Under the pieces are notes generated by a model. The model was not told the DNA's origin. It did not search any database and saw nothing but the letters and a program-made list of their open reading frames with translations. A stretch of 64,000 nucleotides of DNA from Acanthopleura granulata. Lineage: Eukaryota > Mollusca > Polyplacophora > Chitonida > Chitonidae. How positions within the stretch are numbered: the first letter of the stretch is position 1; each line of letters begins with the position of its first letter. The stretch is taken from assembly GCA_016165875.1 (NCBI GenBank), contig JABBOT010000012.1, forward strand, positions 12,708,984 through 12,772,983, in the 5' to 3' direction. Below, piece after piece: positions 58,780-64,000 of the stretch. A program made the position numbers and the translations under genes.

Positions 58780-58920
58780 TTTACTCTTTAGCCAAGGGGT
58801 AATGATGCGACATTGTGTTTCTGGTTTCCTAACACGACGTATCCCATGGCTTCGTAAGAATTGCAGATAAAAATTGGATTTTCAGAGTTACCAAACACGT
58901 CAGAAAAAATGGCTGTGGGC
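58780..58920 (-). repeat. Dispersed repeat family T, copy 3 (partial, inverted)
   Basis: Read on the minus strand it gives TTGGTAACTCTGAAAAT, ATTCTTACGAAGCCATGGG ATACG and GAAACACAATGTCGCATCAT, matching 47710-47830 closely. The plus-strand DNA just to the right (TTCTCTGGTTAT, AAGTGTTGTCTTTAA) resembles the other end of the family, which suggests rearrangement. Confidence 0.6.
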
Positions 58921-59551
58921 GTGTTAGGTTTCTTTACATCTGTCTTCCGGAAAGAGTAAGATTATATCATTCACTTGTACCATGGGGATGCTTACACTAT
59001 ATATGGGTAAACGGCAGAACCGGGTGTACTGTCGTCAGCGGAAACAGGCTCCTTCTCTGGTTATATGAAAGACTCGAGCCTGAAAAGTTAAACATGGCGT
59101 TTTCAGTTTTTTTATTGTGCGTAGTTTGGCTCACTTTTACCTAAGATAGCTCACAAAAATAAAACGTGAGGCCAATGATTTTTACACTTCATGTGGGATT
59201 TTTTATCGATAAATATACACGTTTGATCAAGTGTTGTCTTTAATTTTGAATCTGAGTTTAGTTCTGCGCCTTCGTGTCGAGTAAGACGTTTATACGGAGG
59301 TGGGCAAATTACCAAGTTACGCTGTATGACTGATCTGATCATGACAGCTTTAAATAAATAAACAGATCAATCTTAACAATTCGTGGTGGCTACATTGGAT
59401 GTCTGATATCACGGTATTGTCATAAGTTTCAACTTGGCATCGTATTCACTGATATTTCTTCATTTTATCTCTACACGGCATTAATAAAGACTGTCAGCAT
59501 CGGTAGGACAGAAATTCATATCGAGTAAAATCAACATTTTCAGAGGCTTGT

Positions 59552-59675
59552 ATTATTTATTTATTTGATTGATTGTTGTTTTACAATAAGAATATTTCCC
59601 TTATATGACGGCGGCCAGCTTTATGGTTGGAGGAAGCCGGGCAGAGCCCGGGGGTAAGCCACGGAGGCCCCTTTT
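59552..59675 (-). mobile_element. SINE family 1, internally deleted
   Basis: The reversed tail (TTATTTATTTGATTGATTG), AAGAATATTTCCCTTATATG ACGGCGGCC and GGGCAGAGCCCGGGGG are joined directly to the head end (CCACGGAGGCCCC). Confidence 0.85.
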
Positions 59676-60149
59676 TATGATTTGAGACACTCGACTGATA
59701 TATAGAGCGCAGGTGCACGAATTGGGATTATAGCTGTGATATTTTAAAAATAGTGTTTTTAATATATACCAGCTATTCGACACTGCCCTTGGGTAATAAA
59801 CGCGAACCTTGCCATAAAACCGTCATCAAACAAAATCCAAACACGGCCGAATTTCCTCGCTTTTGTAACATTCAAGTATTTTTATATGATTGCTCCGCGT
59901 GGGATAAGGAAAAAAGCAAGGCACAGACGACAAATGCCTTCGGTAGTCTTATGTTATTTCGTCTTTCCCACCATTAGTTGCCGCATGGACGATTTCAGCC
60001 TAAGTAATCAAAGTTTGTCCGGAAATACATAGTTTGGTATTTTCCCCCAATGTCCTCGGTGCAGTAACCTCTGAAATCATTGTCTGTTAACTCACAGTTG
60101 TACATTGTCTCTCTCTTTCTGCGCAATATCATGTGTGTCTTTTGACCAG
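59676..60149. other. Non-coding DNA, no supported gene
   Basis: The 74-codon frame at 59753-59977 shows no domain. A pyrimidine-rich tract at 60108-60120 precedes the candidate acceptor at 60149. Confidence 0.35.
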
Positions 60150-60187
60150 ATCTCTGACACCTGTAGAGAAGAAAGAGGTCAAGCGAG
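60150..60187 (+). CDS. Candidate 38-nt microexon
   Basis: A pyrimidine-rich tract (TGTCTCTCTCTTTCTGCG) and TGTCTTTTGACCAG precede 38 nt that end in GCGAG-GTAAGC. One frame reads SLTPVEKKEVKR, a charged, coding-like peptide. Length is 38 nt, so it would shift frame if skipped. No flanking exon is known, so this is only a candidate. Confidence 0.22.
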
Positions 60188-60500
60188 GTAAGCGCGATTA
60201 TTGTAATGCTAACATCATATTTACGGTAATTACCACCTTAATCCACGCACATTTTAAAGATCACAGTACATCACAAATAACGACAAAGACGTTGTACATT
60301 GTAATGCCCAGGCTTTCGGAATCGCCTGAATGCATTTTCAAGGTCAGTGACAAGGGAATGTAGGCCTAATTCTGTATATGTAGCCTACTGTTGGCAAAGT
60401 GTGACCATACACTGAGCAAACTCATTACAAAGAAAGAAAGAGAAAAGAAATGCATGCAGTGCTAAGAGGCCAACTCTACCAACAACATTTAGATATTTAG

Positions 60501-60702
60501 AGTCATTAAAAGGAGCGGGTAGAGCGTGCACTATACTTGGTACAAAAGGTACACTCAAGTTAATTGTGGTTTTTACTGAATTTTTTTTTGGTAGAACACC
60601 TTATTTACTCATAATTTAGGTAGAAAACCACAACAGTTTATTTGAGTGTCTCTTCTATACTAAGTACACTGCACGCTCTATCCGTGCTGTTTTTAATGAC
60701 GC
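60501..60702. mobile_element. Fold-back (MITE-like) element with ~75-bp inverted arms
   Basis: AGTCATTAAAAGGAGCGGGT AGAGCGTGCA at the left mirrors TGCACGCTCTATCCGTGCTG TTTTTAATGAC at the right. Similarity continues inward through GTACACTCAAGTTAATTGTGG / CCACAACAGTTTATTTGAGTG. The loop is about 50 bp and non-coding. Confidence 0.85.
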
Positions 60703-61290
60703 TAACTACAACAGGTCTGCATTCCTCGTAATTTGCCTCGGAAATGAAGCAAGAAGTTTCCGAAAGATTTAACATTACAGTGTACAGGGAAGTTGCTAAT
60801 TTTTGTTCTATGCTATGTTTAGTAAAACCACTACACTGTAAAATATATCACATCAGTGAAATGCGAAAACATAAACGTTTTCATTTCGACAAAGGTCTGA
60901 TGTTAACTGCTTCCGTCAGTGCTTAAATCATTATAGTGTTCAACATGCCTCATTACGCCATAAAGTCACGAAAAACACGCTTACCTTTGAGTACATTACT
61001 TTCAGCCTCTCACTGATTTAAAATTTCAACAGCTTAGAATGGTGCCACACATGAGAATCATGTATGGTTTAGATAAGTATTTCAGAGGCGTATCCTTAAT
61101 GCAAGAACATCGCCCATATACAGAATCTGCTCATAATGCCCTCGTCGGTACAGCAGCCTGAGCACTTTAAAAAGGCCTCTTGCTTGCCCAGATTACATTA
61201 AGTTTCCATCAAGAGTCAAATGACGCGATGTCTTACTTGAATGGTAGACGGCTACCTTTAAATAAACGCTTGTTGTTGGTTAATTTATAA
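60703..61290. other. Non-coding DNA, no supported gene
   Basis: Only a 60-codon frame (60744-60926) of no known type is present. Confidence 0.35.
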
Positions 61291-61343
61291 CTCTGGGGTT
61301 CTGTACTCAAGAATGTTTCCCTTAATATACGATGGCGAAGAGG
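61291..61343 (-). mobile_element. SINE family 1, 3' fragment
   Basis: GTTCTGTACTCAAGAATGTT TCCCTTAATATACGATGGCG is a reversed 3' end of family 1. It is short and decayed. Confidence 0.6.
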
Positions 61344-61896
61344 TCTGTGGGTGAAGAAGCAAAACAAAACACATCAAAGCAAAAATGGAGCGCCAGACGA
61401 GCGCAACACCTGACCGTAAATAAATTTTAATCACACATGACAAGTTAAAAAATTAATGATAATCGAATTTGATCGTTCTGCCAAATAAGAAAAAAGATAT
61501 CTCGTGTACTTATTGGACAACAGTTCCTCGTCGCTGAGTGAAAACTATTTTCTTCGTCTTCTTTTCTTGACACGATTCGTGTTAGCGCACACGGCTGATG
61601 ACAAACACAGGAAATTCCCATTTTGAGCAAAATTAAAAAACTCGGAGCACTTTTGCGTTAATGGAACAAAATGAATGTAGGAAGAACCACCGTGTCTATA
61701 CAGGCGTTGACTGCGCGTCGATGTAGTTAATTAGTTCACGTTAACCCGTGTAAGAACGTAGGCGATACATAACATTGATTTCAGAAGTGTATACCATGGG
61801 AGCCAAATGAGCACATAGTGAATGTTCTGCGCCTTGCTGGTTACGCGACACGAGAAGGAAGAGGCGCTGAGCGATATGGCCACATCCGACCTTCAC

Positions 61897-61971
61897 AGTA
61901 TTTTTTATTTATTTATTTATTTATTTGGTGTAGAATAGGAATATTTCATTTGTACAACGACGGCAACTTCC
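61897..61971 (-). mobile_element. SINE family 1, 3' fragment
   Basis: Five TTTA units, GGTGTAGAATAGGAATATTTC and TACAACGACGGCAACTTCC form a truncated reversed 3' end. Confidence 0.7.
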
Positions 61972-62653
61972 ACAGATACAATACTAATATGCAAATTATT
62001 TTACCGATAGCACTCGTGGCAGTTACAATATGTTCCTATAAATTAGGCGTCGAAACCGACATTCATATACCAGCCGTCATCCAAAATGGGCGTTCCGGGT
62101 CAATAATCGCAATAACACAAACCGCGAAAGAACTGAAAAATAAACAAAATATAAAAATTAGGAGGGATTTATGCAAAGGTAATGATGAAAAGACTCAACG
62201 AATGTTCTATAATGCTGTGATGGGCACACAATATTGAACGGAAAGACCACACAAAAAATGAAGTTATGGTGAATGAAAGAAATTTTAAAAGCTGTAGCTG
62301 AAAATACTAACTTCACTGAATTGTTTAGAATTTTTTTGGTGGGGGTGGGACACATTATCGATATGGTCCATAAAATCCACCATACCACCAAGTCGTTTGA
62401 CTGCATTTAACTGGTGAAAAAATCTAAGAAATTCATTGAAAGTATTTTCGCATAGTGTAACAATTCCAACGATCTTTTCACTGAGCCGAACATTCGTGTG
62501 GTTCAACTTCGTGTGGTTTTGCTCACTAATAACTACTATTATGGCTCAGATCCAGTGAATGAAGCCAACGTACGTGAACTTCGTTGTAAATAGACAGAAA
62601 AAAGCTATAGAGAGATCCATGGCTGTAGGCGGTAACACATCCCCTGTGCACAG
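61972..62653. other. Non-coding DNA; word shared with 41.13 kb
   Basis: TTAGGCGTCGAAACCGACATT and ACCAGCCGTCATCCAAAAT at 62043-62092 match 41129-41173, an unnamed dispersed repeat. The overlapping frames (61818-62237 plus; 62158-62506 minus) are not supported as genes. Confidence 0.4.
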
Positions 62654-62819
62654 GTATCAGCAAAACCAGGACAATGCATCAATTTTCCTCTGTTATAAAT
62701 ACAGCCCACTATCTAATCGGGAGTGTCCGAGACTACCTTGTGAAGATCGGACTGTCCAGTTCTACACCGCAGCCGATTACGTCTGCCTGCTTCATCGAGG
62801 CCCAGGGTTGTTTTACCTG
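62654..62819 (+). CDS. Candidate 166-nt exon
   Basis: Bounded by CCCCTGTGCACAG on the left and CTG-GTGAGT on the right, this segment has one open frame with a protein-like, Cys-containing sequence (for example CYKYSPLSNRECPRLPCEDR). The region around it is richer in CpG than average, so a 5' exon of a gene running out of the window is possible. The peptide is not recognised. Confidence 0.22.
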
Positions 62820-63544
62820 GTGAGTTGCTAACAAGTTGTGAGAGGAATGGACTGGGTTCAAGGCGATACATGACGCACAAGGAGTGTGTCTTCTATACTA
62901 GACAGTTGGTCAAAACACCGTAGACATTGTAGGCGAATGAAGTGCTAATGCTTGCTTTTTTTGCCCTATGAGCGTATTTTTATCGAAATCGCTGCGCGGC
63001 ATACAACTTTATGCGATACCTGCGTCATTACAGCGCCATAGCCGGCGACAAACATTCAACAGAGACGGGAGTGAAACTCTCTGCAGCGTTAATAGCGTTA
63101 GGGTCCGGTTAGGAATACACCACCATAGCCAGGCTGATTCTAATAATAACAGCCGGTAAATGCACATCCCGTTTCATCGCAGACATCGGCGTGGTTTACA
63201 CAGTGTGATTTTCCGGACTGAAGGCTATGATCGGTAAGAGCCCGGTCTTGTGTAAACGAGTCTGCCATTTATCGACGCATTAGCGCAGTAACTTGATGCA
63301 TTTACAGCATCGGGAGAGGCGATCATGCTGTTTATGGGAAAAAGAGAAACGACAGAGAAACAAAACAACTACAAAACCACAAAAGGTAATAAAAAATAAA
63401 AACCAAAAAGAATGATAAGAAAAATATATCAAAACGGATATATATAGGGTACAGAAATCCACGAAACAGCCATGTTTTATTATCTTTCTGAGAATACTAC
63501 AGTGTATGTGTGTATGGGATTATTATTATTATTACGACTAGGAA
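62820..63544. other. CpG-containing non-coding DNA
   Basis: A 63-codon frame at 62968-63159 runs into a possible donor (CAGCCG-GTAAAT), but nothing further supports it. An A-rich tract lies at 63345-63430. Confidence 0.3.
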
Positions 63545-63870
63545 AAAGTCGCAATATTGTCAAGGATTGACAATTAATGTGGATTTTGTTTCTTACATAG
63601 GAGGCACAGTCGTATTAATGTAAATGACTATCAATTATTGTGGGTTTTGATTCTTTCTTAGGAGATACAATCGTAATAATGTAAATAACTACCAATTATT
63701 TCGGGTTTTGTTTCTCACACCAGGCATAGAATCGTAATAATGTAAATAACTAATAATTACTGTGGCTTTTTTCCCACCAGCCTTAGAATCGCAATAATGT
63801 ATATGAATAAAAATTATTTTAGCTTTTTCCTTACATGCACTAGGGACAGAATCGTAGTGATTTATTTCAT
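63545..63870 (+). repeat. Degenerate ~61-bp minisatellite, about 5 copies
   Basis: Units start with CGTAATAATGTAAATAACTA (63611, 63673, 63733, 63790, 63853, with variants). They continue with CCAATTATTTCGGGTTTTGT TTCTCACACCAGGCATAGAAT. Spacing varies from about 57 to 63 bp. The 100-codon minus frame at 63689-63991 derives partly from it. Confidence 0.8.
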
Positions 63871-64000
63871 TTATTAATTTGACTAGAGTTGAAGCCACAC
63901 TAAAGAATATTTCATCAATAATGCACTTCCCAATTTGTAAAATGTGTTGCCAAATGCTATTAGTCAATGCAAACGTTCTTGTAACTCCCAATACGGTATA

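Overview
This window looks like non-bacterial, intron-rich animal DNA, most likely from a marine mollusc (perhaps a bivalve) or another lophotrochozoan. The evidence is long AT-rich non-coding stretches, abundant ACATGTA motifs, many microsatellites, at least three families of tRNA-headed SINE-like repeats with TTTATTTATTT or TGTA-rich tails, and several fold-back (MITE-like) elements. The taxonomic call is inference from repeat style only. There are no operons, ribosome-binding sites, CRISPR arrays or prokaryotic genes.

Only one protein-coding segment is recognised with confidence. It is the first coding exon of a secreted or membrane leucine-rich-repeat protein on the minus strand (22383-22594), with a signal peptide, an LRRNT cysteine cap and the start of the first repeat, cut by a clean GTGAGT donor. 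A CpG-rich zone at about 22.0-23.9 kb and a second strong minus-strand donor at 23282 fit its 5' non-coding exon and promoter. Positions 1-22382 would then be the first intron, but no later exon was found. Other possible coding pieces, at low confidence, are open frames or splice-bounded segments at 4097, 31887, 34014, 52855, 55411, 60150 and 62654.

Layout: 1-22.4 kb is AT-rich, with a 30-bp minisatellite, a duplicated ~300-bp segment (4.4 and 6.7 kb), a fold-back element at 8.6-9.15 kb, one full SINE (10.5 kb), a 38-bp minisatellite (15.7-16.2 kb), an AT/TG microsatellite (20.5 kb) and a large palindrome (20.94-21.33 kb). The 22.4-24 kb stretch holds the gene start. The 24.4-27.4 kb stretch is a dense repeat cluster: three copies of a palindrome-bearing MITE-like element, a three-copy direct/inverted repeat, a 22-bp x 6 array, and a 66-bp array of 16.4 units with no indel. 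The 33.3-36.5 kb stretch holds a fold-back element and an old tandem duplication. From 38 to 62 kb the density of SINEs, mostly on the minus strand, is much higher. The window ends in a degenerate ~61-bp minisatellite.

No multi-gene system is visible. The most unusual structure is the 66-bp array at 26.2-27.3 kb, which carries a consensus splice-donor motif on the minus strand in almost every unit.
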